A stretch of 64,000 bases of DNA from Haloactinomyces albus (GCF_031458135.1 NZ_JAVDXW010000001.1:310001-374000), one strand, 5' to 3'; positions 19,605 through 28,503 are shown, counted from the first letter of the stretch. Notes: a model not told the origin generated them from the letters alone. Numbers and translations: made by a program.

Positions 19605-20492
19605 ATGAACAACGAGGTCATCGTTACCGCCGCGCTGACCGGCGCGGGCGACACCGCGGGCAAAAGTGAGCACGTCCCGGTCACCCCGGAACAGATCGCC
19701 ACCTCGGCGGTGGACGCCGCCAACGCCGGTGCCGCCGTCGTGCACGTCCACGTGCGCAACGTCGAGACCACCCAAGGATCCCGGGACGTCTCGCTGTACC
19801 GCGAGGTCGCCCAGCGCGTCCGCGAGTCCGGTGTCGATGTGGTCATCAACCTCACCGCCGGGATGGGCGGGGACCTCTTCATCGATCAGGAGGACCCACT
19901 CAAACCGATCGACGGCACCGATCTGGTCAACGGACTCGATCGACTGCCCCACGTCGAGGAACTGCTGCCGGATATCTGCACGATGGATTGCGGGTCGTTG
20001 AACTTCGGTGACGGCAGCCAGCTCTACATCAGTACACCGGACATGCTGCGTGCAGGCGCGCGACGCATTCAGGAGCTCGGCGTGAAGCCGGAGATGGAGA
20101 TCTTCGACACCGGCCAGCTGTGGCTCGCCACCAAGCTGATCGACGAGGGCCTCATCGACGCACCGGCACTGTTCCAGCTGTGCATGGGCATCCCCTACGG
20201 TGCACCCGCCGACCCCGGTGTCCTGCAGGCCATGGTCAACATGCTGCCCGAGGGCTCGAACTGGGCCAGTTTCTCCATCGGCCGCAACCAGTTGCCCTGG
20301 GTGGCGCAATCGGCCCTGCTCGGTGGGCACGTCCGTGTCGGCCTCGAGGACAACCTCTACCTCAGCAAGGGCGTCAAGGCCACCAATGCCCAGCTCGTCG
20401 AGCGCGCGGTGGGCATCGTCGAGGGCATGGGCGCCACAATCGCCACCCCCGATCAGGCGCGCCACAAGCTTGGCCTCGCACCCCGCCGGTGA
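19605..20492 (+). CDS. BKACE (DUF849) enzyme; probable 3-dehydrocarnitine cleavage enzyme
   Basis: A 295-residue beta-keto acid cleavage enzyme: a Zn-dependent TIM barrel that condenses a beta-keto acid with acetyl-CoA to give acetoacetate plus a new CoA ester. Predicted metal ligands are His47 and His49 (VVHVHVRN) and Glu248 ([11 protein letters not shown]). Next to carnitine dehydrogenase and a thioesterase, the substrate should be 3-dehydrocarnitine and the product betainyl-CoA. That activity is established for BKACE members in this context. ATG 19605 has AAGGAG 11 bases upstream; the 109-base gap after the regulator suggests one operon. Confidence 0.92.
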   Translation: MNNEVIVTAALTGAGDTAGKSEHVPVTPEQIATSAVDAANAGAAVVHVHVRNVETTQGSRDVSLYREVAQRVRESGVDVVINLTAGMGGDLFIDQEDPLKPIDGTDLVNGLDRLPHVEELLPDICTMDCGSLNFGDGSQLYISTPDMLRAGARRIQELGVKPEMEIFDTGQLWLATKLIDEGLIDAPALFQLCMGIPYGAPADPGVLQAMVNMLPEGSNWASFSIGRNQLPWVAQSALLGGHVRVGLEDNLYLSKGVKATNAQLVERAVGIVEGMGATIATPDQARHKLGLAPRR

Positions 20493-20525
20493 CGTGGTGC
20501 ACGCACGATACGAAAGGCATTTCAG

Positions 20526-21488
20526 TTGAACGAGCACACCATCGCCCCCGCCGACGTCACACGGGTGACCTGCATCGGGGCGGGCGTCATCGGTGGAGGC
20601 TGGATCGCACACTTCCTGGCTCGCGGCTACCACGTCACGGCATGGGATCCGGCCTCCGACACCGAGAGCAAACTCCACCGGTTGATCGAGGCAGCCTGGC
20701 CCGCACTGACCGAGCTCGGGCTGGCCGAGGGCGCGTCCCGGGAGAACCTCACGATCGCACCGACCCTGGAAGAGGCCGTCTCCTCCGCCCAGTTCGTGCA
20801 GGAAAGCGCCCCGGAGACATTGGAGCTCAAGCAGGACCTGCTGGCACGCATCGATGCGGCCACCCCGGCCGACGTCGTCGTGTCCTCGTCGACCTCGGGC
20901 TACGGCATGACCGAGATGCAGGCCCACTGCCCTACGCCACAGCGCCTCGTGGTCGGACACCCCTTCAATCCGCCGTATCTCATTCCGCTGGTCGAGGTCG
21001 TCGGGGGCGAGAAGACCGAGCACCGGGCGGTGCGGTGGGCCTCGGAGTTCTTCGAGATCGCCGGAAAGTCGGTCATCACGATGGATCGCGAGGTGCCTGG
21101 CTTCATCGCCAATCGGCTGCAGGAGGCGATCTGGCGCGAAGCCCTGCACATGGTCGCCAACGGCGAGGCTACTCCCGCGCAGATCGACACCTCCATCACC
21201 GAGGGACCCGGCCTGCGCTGGCCGCTGCTTGGTCCGTGCCTGACCTTCCATCTTGCCGGAGGTGAGGGCGGTATGGCGCACATGCTCGACCACTTCGGAC
21301 CGTCACTGAAGTCGCCGTGGACACGCCTGGAAGCACCCGAACTGACCGACGACCTGCGGGATCGCATGGTGCAGGGCTGCGAGGAAGCAGCCGACGGGCG
21401 CAGCATCGCCGACCTCGTCTCCGATCGGGACCGCGCGATCATCGATGTCATGCGCGCGATCGACGGCGTTCGCAGGGGTGACTCATGA
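20526..21488 (+). CDS. L-carnitine dehydrogenase (3-hydroxyacyl-CoA dehydrogenase family)
   Basis: A 320-residue NAD-dependent dehydrogenase that oxidises L-carnitine to 3-dehydrocarnitine. The Rossmann motif CIGAGVIGGGWIAHFLARGY is at residues 16-35, the catalytic histidine region is VVGHPFNPPYLIPLVEVVGG, and the C-terminal helical domain begins at FIANRLQEAIWREAL. Single-domain length and the flanking BKACE and thioesterase genes distinguish it from fatty-acid HADH. TTG start at 20526 with AAAGG upstream, 33 bases after the BKACE stop. Its last codons overlap the thioesterase ATG (ATGA at 21485-21488). In some bacteria these two activities are one fused protein. Confidence 0.93.
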   Translation: MNEHTIAPADVTRVTCIGAGVIGGGWIAHFLARGYHVTAWDPASDTESKLHRLIEAAWPALTELGLAEGASRENLTIAPTLEEAVSSAQFVQESAPETLELKQDLLARIDAATPADVVVSSSTSGYGMTEMQAHCPTPQRLVVGHPFNPPYLIPLVEVVGGEKTEHRAVRWASEFFEIAGKSVITMDREVPGFIANRLQEAIWREALHMVANGEATPAQIDTSITEGPGLRWPLLGPCLTFHLAGGEGGMAHMLDHFGPSLKSPWTRLEAPELTDDLRDRMVQGCEEAADGRSIADLVSDRDRAIIDVMRAIDGVRRGDS

Positions 21489-21922
21489 GCGAGCTCCCGG
21501 AATTCCGCAGCCGGGTACGCCCGGAGTGGATCGACTACAACGGTCACCTCAGCGAGGCCTACTACGTGCTCGTTTTCGGCTTCGCCACCGACGCGCTCAT
21601 GGATCGGATCGGGCTCGATGCGGACTATCGCGAACGCACCGGATGCTCGCTGCACACCGTCGAGGCCCACGTCCGGTATCTGCGGGAGGTCGGCCCCGGC
21701 GCCGAGCTGACGGTCATCAGCCGGATCGTCGGCGGCAGTGCGAAGAAGGCACGGATCTGCCACGAGATGGCGGCCGACGGCGTCGCCGTGGCCACCGAGG
21801 AGATCCTCGCCCTGCACGTCGATGGCGAACAGGGGAGGACCGTTCCGTTCCCGGACACCGTCGCCGATCGGATCGGCGAGCTCGCCGAGGAACCGCCGGC
21901 ATACGCGGGCCGCTCCCTCTGA
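21485..21922 (+). CDS. Hotdog thioesterase; probable betainyl-CoA thioesterase
   Basis: A 145-residue 4HBT-type hotdog protein. The active-site segment is WIDYNGHLSEAYYVLVF (Asp17, Asn19, His21), followed by LHTVEAHVRYLREVGPGAEL. It starts on the ATGA overlap with carnitine dehydrogenase, so the two are translationally coupled. By context it hydrolyses betainyl-CoA to glycine betaine and CoA, completing carnitine conversion to the osmoprotectant. Rhizobial carnitine dehydrogenases carry the same domain as a C-terminal fusion. Confidence 0.9.
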   Translation: MSELPEFRSRVRPEWIDYNGHLSEAYYVLVFGFATDALMDRIGLDADYRERTGCSLHTVEAHVRYLREVGPGAELTVISRIVGGSAKKARICHEMAADGVAVATEEILALHVDGEQGRTVPFPDTVADRIGELAEEPPAYAGRSL

Positions 21923-22024
21923 CGCGTGGTTCGGACTCGCCGGGCACCCGAAAGGCTCACGGTACTTGAGACGTGGATCACGTATGGGTAGCTTGCGGAT
22001 GTCCCCACTGCGGAGGTGATCGGT

Positions 22025-22819
22025 GTGCCGGAAGAGAACGGTTCCGGGGTGGCCCCGCAGGTCCTGGCCGAGTATCACGATGCGGTGTTGCTACTCACCC
22101 TCAACCGGCCGGACCAGCTCAACGCCTGGACTCCGACGATGCAACACCGCTACTTCGATCTGCTCGAACATGCCGATCAGGATCCGAGCGTTCGCGCGAT
22201 CGTTCTCACGGGCGCGGGCCGCGGATTCTGCGCCGGAGCCGACGTGGCCACCCTGGCCGATCTCCCCGTGGAGAGCCACTCCCGGAACGATCATCCACCA
22301 TCACTGCCGATCCGGCTGCGTAAGCCCGTGATCGCTGCGATCAACGGGTCGGCGGCAGGAGTCGGACTCGTGGCCGCACTGTTCACCGACGTCCGGTTCG
22401 CAGCGGCCGACGCGAAGTTCACCACGGCCTTCAGCAGGCGCGGGTTGGTCGCCGAACACGGCATCGCCTGGTTGCTGCCGAAGCTGATCGGCGTCAGCAA
22501 GGCCCTCGACCTGCTGCTGTCGGCGAGAACGGTGGCAGGCACCGAAGCCCACGAGTTGGGACTGGTCGATCGGGTTCTGCCTCGTGACGAGGTACTCGAC
22601 GCAGCTTTGGAATACGCCCACACGCTGGCCACCGAATGTTCGCCCGCGGCAATGGCCGATATCAAGCAGCAGATCTACAGCGGCCTGGACACCGGGCTGG
22701 AAACGGCTGCCTCCGATGCGGGGGAGCGTATGATCGCTGCCCTGCACAGGCCCGACTCCGCCGAAAACGACGGCAACCACCATGCGGATCGGGCACCGCG
22801 CTTCCCGCCGCTGGATTAG
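22025..22819 (+). CDS. Enoyl-CoA hydratase/isomerase family (crotonase) protein
   Basis: A 264-residue crotonase-fold protein. It has the CoA-binding/oxyanion motifs AIVLTGAGRGFCAGADVATL (about 61-80) and INGSAAGVGLVAALFTDVRFA (about 108-128), with the conserved segment SRRGLVAEHGIAWLLPKLIG. The second catalytic acid is retained as Glu in VAEHG. The hydrated substrate is unknown. GTG 22025 is chosen because GGAGG (22012-22016) lies 8 bases upstream; a GTG at 22016 would overlap it. It follows the carnitine genes by about 100 bases and may be cotranscribed, although carnitine breakdown does not need it. Confidence 0.9.
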   Translation: MPEENGSGVAPQVLAEYHDAVLLLTLNRPDQLNAWTPTMQHRYFDLLEHADQDPSVRAIVLTGAGRGFCAGADVATLADLPVESHSRNDHPPSLPIRLRKPVIAAINGSAAGVGLVAALFTDVRFAAADAKFTTAFSRRGLVAEHGIAWLLPKLIGVSKALDLLLSARTVAGTEAHELGLVDRVLPRDEVLDAALEYAHTLATECSPAAMADIKQQIYSGLDTGLETAASDAGERMIAALHRPDSAENDGNHHADRAPRFPPLD

Positions 22820-23018
22820 CTGAAGTTGTCCCCCGCCTTCCCCGATCACGCTCCAGCGGACCGGGGAACCGGTACGGGTGATCGAGTAGCACGAACGGGT
22901 GAGTGCGCCCATCCTGGTCCGGAAGGCCCGCAATATTTCCGGGCCGATGCGGGATCACCGACGAATCGCCGTCGACGGTGCGCAACGGCCCGGACCTCGT
23001 GTCGAGAGGAGAACGGCC

Positions 23019-23435
23019 ATGACCACTGCCGGCGACATCATGCACGCCGGTGCCGAGTGCATCGGCGAGAACGAGAGCATGCTCAAGGCCAGCCAGATGA
23101 TGCGCGACCTCGACGTGGGATCCCTGCCGATCTGTGGCGAAGACGATCGCCTGAAAGGCATGCTCACCGATCGGGATATCGTCGTGGGCTGCTGCGCCGA
23201 AGAACGCGATCTCACCACGATGCGGGCAGGCGAGTTCGCGGACGGCGCCCTGTCCTGGGTCGCTGCCGACGCCGATATCGCTCAAGCACTGCAGATGATG
23301 GAACAGAAGCGTATTCGCAGGTTGCCGGTGATCGACAATCACCGCCTGGTCGGCATGATCAGCGAAGGTGACGTGGCACGGAATCTGCACGACGAGCGAC
23401 TCACCCGCTTCATCGAGGGCGTGCACTCCAAGTAG
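23019..23435 (+). CDS. Tandem CBS-domain protein (Hrp1-like)
   Basis: A 138-residue protein made almost entirely of two CBS motifs: DIMHAGAECIGENESMLKAS with LPICGEDDRLKGMLTDRDIV, and ADGALSWVAADADIAQALQM with RRLPVIDNHRLVGMISEGDV. Such stand-alone CBS pairs bind adenine nucleotides and include the mycobacterial hypoxic response protein Hrp1. ATG 23019 with GGAG upstream is preferred over the longer frame from 22899, whose extension is basic and unrelated. It converges with prfC across a terminator hairpin. Confidence 0.9.
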   Translation: MTTAGDIMHAGAECIGENESMLKASQMMRDLDVGSLPICGEDDRLKGMLTDRDIVVGCCAEERDLTTMRAGEFADGALSWVAADADIAQALQMMEQKRIRRLPVIDNHRLVGMISEGDVARNLHDERLTRFIEGVHSK

Positions 23436-23462
23436 GCGAGCACCGAGCAGCAACCATGTGCC

Positions 23463-23490
23463 CGACCCGCACCCGAGCGTGTGCGGGTCG
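23463..23490. terminator. Bidirectional terminator hairpin between the CBS gene and prfC
   Basis: A perfect 10-bp stem, CGACCCGCAC / GTGCGGGTCG, with an 8-base loop, located between the convergent stops at 23435 and 23514. It has no U-tract. Confidence 0.7.
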
Positions 23491-23513
23491 CGGCCCGTGT
23501 GCCGAGAGCGCGC

Positions 23514-25166
23514 TCAGTCCTCGCCTGCGACCAGTGGTTCCAGGCTCAGGCCCGGATGCTGCCGCTGTATCATCCCGAGCGCGATCCGGTCGTTGAACAG
23601 AGCCAATTCGGCACCGTCGGTGCGCTGCAGGACCTCACTGCGGGAACCGGCGTCGACGGTGGCACGCTGCTGCGGATCCGCCAGGCGGCGCACCACCGAG
23701 TACGGCAGGTGATCGAGCTGGATCGGCACGCCGAACTCCGTCGACAATCGTTGGGTGGCGACGTCGAACTGCATCGGGCCGACTGCGGCCAGCACGGGCG
23801 CGGCATCCCCGCGAATCTCCGAGCGCAGTACCTGAACGATGCCTTCCTGCTCCAGTTGGGCAATACCGCGCCGGAACTGCTTGAACCGGCCCGAGTCGGT
23901 CGCCCGCACGACCGCGAAATGCTGGGGGGCGAACTGGGGCAGGCCGGGAAACCGCACGTCGGTTTTCCCCTCGTACAACGTGTCGCCGATACCCAATGCC
24001 GAGGCGTTGACCAGGCCGATCACGTCGCCCGGATAGGCCACATCCAGCGAGTCCCGCTGCTGGCCGAAGACCTGCTGGGCGTACTTGGTCGCGAACGGCT
24101 TCCCGGTCGCGGCATGAGTGACGACCATGCCGCGCTCGAACCGACCCGAGCACACCCGGGCGAAGGCCAGCCGATCACGGTGAGCCCGGTCCATCCCGGT
24201 TTGCACCTTGAACACGAATGCCGAGAACGGCGCGTCCAAGGCACGCGGCTGTTCGCCGACGTCGAGACGGGGCTCCGGGCGCGGCGCCAGCCGCACCAGT
24301 AGATCCAGCAACTGCCGGACACCGAAATTGAGCACGGCCGCGCCGAACAGTACGGGTGTGGCCGTGCCGTCGAGGAACCGCTCGACGTCGAATGTCCCTC
24401 CGGACTCGGCGAGCAGTTCGGATTCCTCGCGGGCGCGAGTCCACTCCGCGCCTTCCTCGACTTCGGCCTGCCGGGCATCCAGGTGATCCTCCGGTGCCGC
24501 ACTCGCTCCTCCCGCGGTCCGATGGAAGCGAGTGTACGAACCATCGGAGCAGTCGAGGACACCGCGGAACTCACCGGGTTCCCCGACCGGCCACGTCAGT
24601 GGCATCGGCTGCAGGTCCAGACGATGCGAAAGCTCGTCACACAGCTGCAACGCCGAACGCCCCGGCCGGTCGAACTTGTTGATGAAGGTCATCACCGGGA
24701 TACCCCGATGCCGACAGACGTCGAAGAGCTTGAGCGTCTGCGGTTCCAGTCCCTTGGCGGCGTCGAGCAACATCACCGCAGAGTCCACCGCCGCGAGTAC
24801 CCGGTAGGTGTCCTCGGAAAAATCCGAGTGACCAGGTGTATCCAGCAGGTTGATGACCGTGTCGTCGTACTCGAACTGCAGGGCGGCCGAGGTGATCGAG
24901 ATACCGCGGGCGCGCTCCATTTCCAGCCAGTCGGACACGACACCCGAGCGACCGGACTTACCGTGCACCGCACCTGCCTCGGCGATCACCTTGGCGTGCA
25001 ACGCGAGTGCCTCGGTCAGGGTGGATTTGCCCGCGTCGGGATGGCTGATCACGGCAAAGGTGCGCCTGCGTCGAGCATGAGCGGCCACGTCCGATGCGGC
25101 TGCCGCCCCGGCAGCCCGAGTCCCCTGTGACACGACCGGTTCCCACTCCTTCACCGACACGGGCAC
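23514..25166 (-). CDS. prfC: Peptide chain release factor 3
   Basis: A 550-residue translational GTPase that recycles RF1/RF2 from the ribosome. G1 is ISHPDAGKST (about 40-49), switch/G2 lies near RARGISITSAALQFEY, G3 is LLDTPGHSDFSEDTYR (about 107-122), and G4 is FINKFDRPG. The RF3-specific domains II and III follow (FKVQTGMDRAHRDRLAFARV, GDTLYEGKTDVRFPGLPQFA). The N-terminus has about 30 extra residues over E. coli RF3. The GTG at 25166 or the internal GTG twelve codons in (with AAGGAG upstream) could be the start. Not part of an obvious operon. Confidence 0.95.
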   Translation of the reverse strand: MPVSVKEWEPVVSQGTRAAGAAAASDVAAHARRRRTFAVISHPDAGKSTLTEALALHAKVIAEAGAVHGKSGRSGVVSDWLEMERARGISITSAALQFEYDDTVINLLDTPGHSDFSEDTYRVLAAVDSAVMLLDAAKGLEPQTLKLFDVCRHRGIPVMTFINKFDRPGRSALQLCDELSHRLDLQPMPLTWPVGEPGEFRGVLDCSDGSYTRFHRTAGGASAAPEDHLDARQAEVEEGAEWTRAREESELLAESGGTFDVERFLDGTATPVLFGAAVLNFGVRQLLDLLVRLAPRPEPRLDVGEQPRALDAPFSAFVFKVQTGMDRAHRDRLAFARVCSGRFERGMVVTHAATGKPFATKYAQQVFGQQRDSLDVAYPGDVIGLVNASALGIGDTLYEGKTDVRFPGLPQFAPQHFAVVRATDSGRFKQFRRGIAQLEQEGIVQVLRSEIRGDAAPVLAAVGPMQFDVATQRLSTEFGVPIQLDHLPYSVVRRLADPQQRATVDAGSRSEVLQRTDGAELALFNDRIALGMIQRQHPGLSLEPLVAGED

Positions 25167-25440
25167 AACATGGCAGCGATACGACGACTACAGCACCGCC
25201 ACGGCACGGCGCCGCCACGGGACAGCACCGCCATAAAGCAGCACCGCCATACAATCGCCTCGTCCATTCTACCGTTACGTCACTGTAGGGTGGTGGAAGG
25301 CGAAATCCCCGACGTTCGACAACAGCGTGGTAGGAGGTCGCCGAACCGCCGAACACGTCGAAACCACTCGGTTGGGCCGATGCACCGGGGAGTCGTTACG
25401 GTGACAAGTATCAGGACCGGCCTGCAGAACTGGAGACGTC

Positions 25441-25611
25441 ATGGATTTCGAAACGCCGGATGCGGATGCCGCCGAGCAGCTCCATGAGGACAAGAGCGCC
25501 GAGGAGCAAGGAGGGGTCGATCCCGTCGCCGAGACCCCGGAGGATGTCAATCCCGCCGACATGGCCGAACAGCAGCAAATCGTGCCGGATGACGAGGAGG
25601 AACGCTACTGA
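25441..25611 (+). CDS. Small acidic protein, 56 residues
   Basis: ATG 25441 is preceded by GGAGACGTC. The product is strongly acidic and has two imperfect copies of a 'P-D/A-AEQ' unit: ETPDADAAEQLHEDKSAEE near the start and VNPADMAEQQQIVPDDEEER near the end. I recall short actinobacterial proteins with the same 'ADAAEQ ... DEE-Y' pattern, with no known role. No membrane segment or cysteine. The sequence looks intrinsically disordered. It converges with the epimerase gene 16 bases away. Confidence 0.75.
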   Translation: MDFETPDADAAEQLHEDKSAEEQGGVDPVAETPEDVNPADMAEQQQIVPDDEEERY

Positions 25612-25627
25612 AGCGAACTCTGCGGCT

Positions 25628-26569
25628 TCAGCTGGGCCAGAGCCCGAGGAGATCGGCGAATCCCTCGCGCCAACTCGGCCAAGCAGGACGCCAGCCCACC
25701 GCCTCTCGCAGCCGGAAGTTCGTGGCACCTCGTTGTTCGGTGAGTTGATGCACCGTGAGCCAGTCCAGCTGCTCACGAGCCTGATTCAGCGTCAGCGACA
25801 CCGGAGCGGGCCCACCGATCATGTGCGCGTAGGCCGGTAACCATTCGCCGATTTCCGCAGGCTCGTTGTCCACGACATTGTAGGCGCCCGGTTCCCCTCC
25901 CTCCAGCACATCGAGCACGGCGCCGGCGGCATCATCGACATGGGTGAACGAGGTGAGGCCTGCCCCATCCTCGATCAGCGGCACAGCACTACCGCGAACC
26001 ATCCGATGCATCACTCCGGTTGGCGCGAACGAGGTACCCGGGCCGTAGAGCGATCCGTATCGCAACGCCATCCCCTCGATGTCGGGGCACGTCAGGAGTG
26101 TTTCCTCCAAGGCCTCCACAGCTCGCACGGCCTCACCCCAACAGCCGGGCGCATCGGTCCACAGTGGTGCTTCCTCGTCCAGCACCTCGTGGCCGTACGG
26201 GTAGTACGCCGAGGCCGTGCTCTGCGCCACCACACGGCGAACCCCGGCCGAGGCCGCCGCCGAGACGAGATTGCTCGTTCCCGTGGCTCGCAGCTGCGCC
26301 GTGTGCTGCATACCGGCCGTACAGTCGACGCCGCGGAAACCCGTCACCTGATGCACCACCACATCCGGCGCTGCCCGGGTCAGCACCTGCCGTACCGTGT
26401 GCGGGTCCATGACATCGGCGACGGCGACGCCGTCCACACCGCCGAGTCGGTCCACGTGACGCGTTTGGCGTACCAGGGCCGTCACATGGTGTCCCCGTTC
26501 ACGCAGCAGCGGCAGCAATGTCCTGCCAACCACACCGGTCGCACCGGTTACGAACACACGCAGGGGCAC
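25628..26569 (-). CDS. NAD(P)-dependent epimerase/dehydratase (extended SDR)
   Basis: A 313-residue extended short-chain dehydrogenase. The dinucleotide motif VTGATGVVGRTLLPLL is at residues 7-22. The active site appears as AQSTASAYYPYG without the canonical YxxxK in the expected spacing; a later DEEAPLW segment and LRYGSLYGPGT are typical of epimerase-like members. Substrate unknown; a role in isoprenoid or sugar-nucleotide chemistry cannot be distinguished. GTG 26569 with GAGGTG upstream. Three 8-bp tandem repeats lie about 75 bases before the start. Confidence 0.82.
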   Translation of the reverse strand: MPLRVFVTGATGVVGRTLLPLLRERGHHVTALVRQTRHVDRLGGVDGVAVADVMDPHTVRQVLTRAAPDVVVHQVTGFRGVDCTAGMQHTAQLRATGTSNLVSAAASAGVRRVVAQSTASAYYPYGHEVLDEEAPLWTDAPGCWGEAVRAVEALEETLLTCPDIEGMALRYGSLYGPGTSFAPTGVMHRMVRGSAVPLIEDGAGLTSFTHVDDAAGAVLDVLEGGEPGAYNVVDNEPAEIGEWLPAYAHMIGGPAPVSLTLNQAREQLDWLTVHQLTEQRGATNFRLREAVGWRPAWPSWREGFADLLGLWPS

Positions 26570-26644
26570 TCAGCACCTCGCAGGCGATCGACATCAGCAA
26601 CAGGCGAGCCTACCGTTCCGAGACACCCCGGAACGGGTGAATTT

Positions 26645-26668
26645 TGTGCTGTTGTGCTGTTGTGCTGT
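26645..26668. repeat. Three perfect tandem copies of TGTGCTGT
   Basis: Copies at 26645-26652, 26653-26660 and 26661-26668. They lie upstream of the minus-strand epimerase gene, between it and the cspA terminator, where copy-number change could alter promoter spacing. Confidence 0.8.
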
Positions 26669-26696
26669 CTCGTCCATGCCGATGTCGGTGCAGAAA

Positions 26697-26737
26697 AGGA
26701 CAGGCCCACACCGTTGTGGCGTGGGCCTGTCCTCTCT
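26697..26737 (-). terminator. Rho-independent-type terminator after the cold shock gene
   Basis: A 13-bp stem, AGGACAGGCCCAC / GTGGGCCTGTCCT, with a short loop, 14 bases beyond the cspA stop codon (26751). On the minus strand it is followed by TTTTC, giving a modest U-run. Confidence 0.75.
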
Positions 26738-26750
26738 CGATCCGGTGAAC

Positions 26751-26954
26751 TCAGATGCTACGAATCTGAGCAGCCTGCGGCCCCTTCGGGCCCTGGGCGA
26801 TCTCGAACTCCACCCGCTGATTCTCGTCCAGCGTGCGGAAACCGGTGGCGTCAATCGCCGAGTAGTGAGCGAACACGTCGGATCCTCCCTCATCCGGGGT
26901 GATGAATCCGAATCCCTTTTCGGCGTTGAACCACTTGACGGTACCGGTAGCCAT
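26751..26954 (-). CDS. cspA: Cold shock protein (CspA family)
   Basis: A 67-residue OB-fold nucleic-acid-binding protein. RNP1 is KGFGFITP (13-20) and RNP2 is VFAHYSAI (27-34), with His and Tyr in place of the common VFVHF. It begins [15 protein letters not shown], the usual actinobacterial form. It acts as an RNA chaperone or transcription antiterminator. ATG 26954 has AGGAGA upstream. A long leader is likely: a 12-bp hairpin lies 94 bases upstream (27048-27084). Confidence 0.97.
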   Translation of the reverse strand: MATGTVKWFNAEKGFGFITPDEGGSDVFAHYSAIDATGFRTLDENQRVEFEIAQGPKGPQAAQIRSI

Positions 26955-27309
26955 TCTCTGTCTCCTACTTCAGATGGCCGGGGTCAACACTTCGTAAACC
27001 CCAAGTCGCCGAGATGATCACCCGGGCCGAACGGCCTCCGGCACAACAAAGTGCCTGCGTCACGGATCGTTTCGCAGGCACTTTCCAGTACTTCTGGGAA
27101 CCAAAACTGCAACATCGGATACATTAGCAGCCCCACAAGGGGTTGTCACTCTTGCGGCGACACCATGGCGCGCGTGTCGGAGGAACCACACGCACCCGCT
27201 TCCGGCCGGTTCACCGGAGCCTCTGTGCACGCCTGCCGCCGGGATGCCGCAGCAGTACGACACACCGGCGCAGGCTCCTACTGGCCACAAGTGATCATGA
27301 ACACCGTTA
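26955..27309. other. Interval between the amino acid dehydrogenase gene and cspA
   Basis: About 355 bases with no supportable gene. It should hold the cspA promoter and leader and the end of the dehydrogenase transcript. The one clear element is the hairpin at 27048-27084. Confidence 0.5.
27048..27084 (-). terminator. Perfect 12-bp hairpin upstream of cspA
   Basis: AAAGTGCCTGCG / CGCAGGCACTTT with a 13-base loop. On the minus strand the stem ends in TTT and runs into GTTGTG, so it may terminate the dehydrogenase transcript 226 bases after its stop. It could instead be a structural element of the cspA leader. Confidence 0.55.
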
Positions 27310-28503
27310 TCACGGAATACTGACCAGTACCCGTCCGGCGGCTTCTGCCTCACGGTTGCGCTCGCTGTGCAGGTCCGCCAAGTGCAGCGCCGCCACCCGG
27401 GGTGTGGTGCCGTCACCGTCCCAGGAAGCCAGCAACGGTGGGATCTTGGCCTGCATCTCCTCCCGAAGCACGCTGAACGAGAGCACCGGATCGGCATCGA
27501 CCCGTCCGAGCAGCAGCCACCATGCCCATGCCACCGCACCCGAATTCGCGACGAAGTCCGGCAGGACCGGAATCCCTCTCGCCGCCAGCATCTCCTCCGC
27601 CTCCGGGGTCACCGGTGTGTTCGCCGCCTCGATCACGATCCTCGCGGCGACGTCGGGGACACGCTCGGAAGTGATCGCATACGACACCGCCGCCGGAACC
27701 AGCACGTCGACCTCGGCAGCCAGCACCGCTTCCCGCGGCAGCCGCTGCACATCCTCGGGAACCCGACTCCGGTCGATCTCTCCGAAGCGGTCCCGCGAAT
27801 CCAGCAGCGCGGGAATATCCAGCCCGTCGGGGTGGTACAGCGCACCGACCACATCGGCCACCGCAACGATCGGAAGGCCCGCCTCGTGCAGGTACCACGC
27901 AGCGCCGCCGCCCATCGTGCCCACGCCCTGCACCGCCACGGTGGTACGCGACGGCTCCCACTCGCGGGCACGTACGACGCCGAGACAACTCTGTGCCACT
28001 CCATAGCCACCGACCACATCGCCGAGCAGCAACCCACCAGGCACGGGGGCATTCAGTCCGGCGCGCACGCGGCGAAGCGTGTGCTCGACATCGGGAGCGC
28101 GGCGGATCGCAGCATGGTAGCTCTGCTGCAGTCCCACCTCGCCGAAGATCTCGTCGATGAGATGCTGTGGCACACCGAGATCCTCGGCGGTCACCCAGTG
28201 TGCATCGATCCACGGTCGCATTGCCTCGACAAAGCGGCGTAGCACACCTCGCGCCTCGGGATCCTTCGGATCGCAATCGATGCCGCCCTTGGCACCACCG
28301 ACAGGCAAGTCGAATACTGCCGTCTTGCGGGCCATACCGCGCGCGAGATCCTCGACCTCCGACATCGTGCAACCCGCGCGCATCCTGGTCCCACCAGTGG
28401 CAAGACCGGACACGAGACTGTGCACAACCAGGTATCCACGCTTGCCCGTCATCGGATCTGTCCAGGTCATCCTCATCAGCGGGTCGCAGTCGACGAGTGC
28501 CAC
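27310..28503 (-). CDS. Glu/Leu/Phe/Val dehydrogenase family protein
   Basis: A 397-residue NAD(P)-dependent amino acid dehydrogenase. The substrate-binding and catalytic-lysine region is RKTAVFDLPVGGAKGGIDCD (about 57-76). The Rossmann motif is VAVQGVGTMGGGAAWYLHEAG, and the late conserved segment is VLPDFVANSGAVAWAWWLLL. It deaminates an amino acid to its 2-oxoacid; Glu versus Leu/Val/Phe cannot be settled by eye. GTG 28503 is chosen for the GGAGG seven bases upstream. In mycobacteria GarA controls a much larger glutamate dehydrogenase, so a link to garA is not implied. A palindrome at 28786-28799 may be its operator. Confidence 0.9.
   Translation of the reverse strand: MALVDCDPLMRMTWTDPMTGKRGYLVVHSLVSGLATGGTRMRAGCTMSEVEDLARGMARKTAVFDLPVGGAKGGIDCDPKDPEARGVLRRFVEAMRPWIDAHWVTAEDLGVPQHLIDEIFGEVGLQQSYHAAIRRAPDVEHTLRRVRAGLNAPVPGGLLLGDVVGGYGVAQSCLGVVRAREWEPSRTTVAVQGVGTMGGGAAWYLHEAGLPIVAVADVVGALYHPDGLDIPALLDSRDRFGEIDRSRVPEDVQRLPREAVLAAEVDVLVPAAVSYAITSERVPDVAARIVIEAANTPVTPEAEEMLAARGIPVLPDFVANSGAVAWAWWLLLGRVDADPVLSFSVLREEMQAKIPPLLASWDGDGTTPRVAALHLADLHSERNREAEAAGRVLVSIP

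Noticed and set aside
26955-27323. A 90-codon plus-strand frame upstream of cspA.
   Set aside because: It crosses the perfect hairpin at 27048-27084, has no ribosome-binding site, and overlaps the end of the dehydrogenase gene on the other strand.
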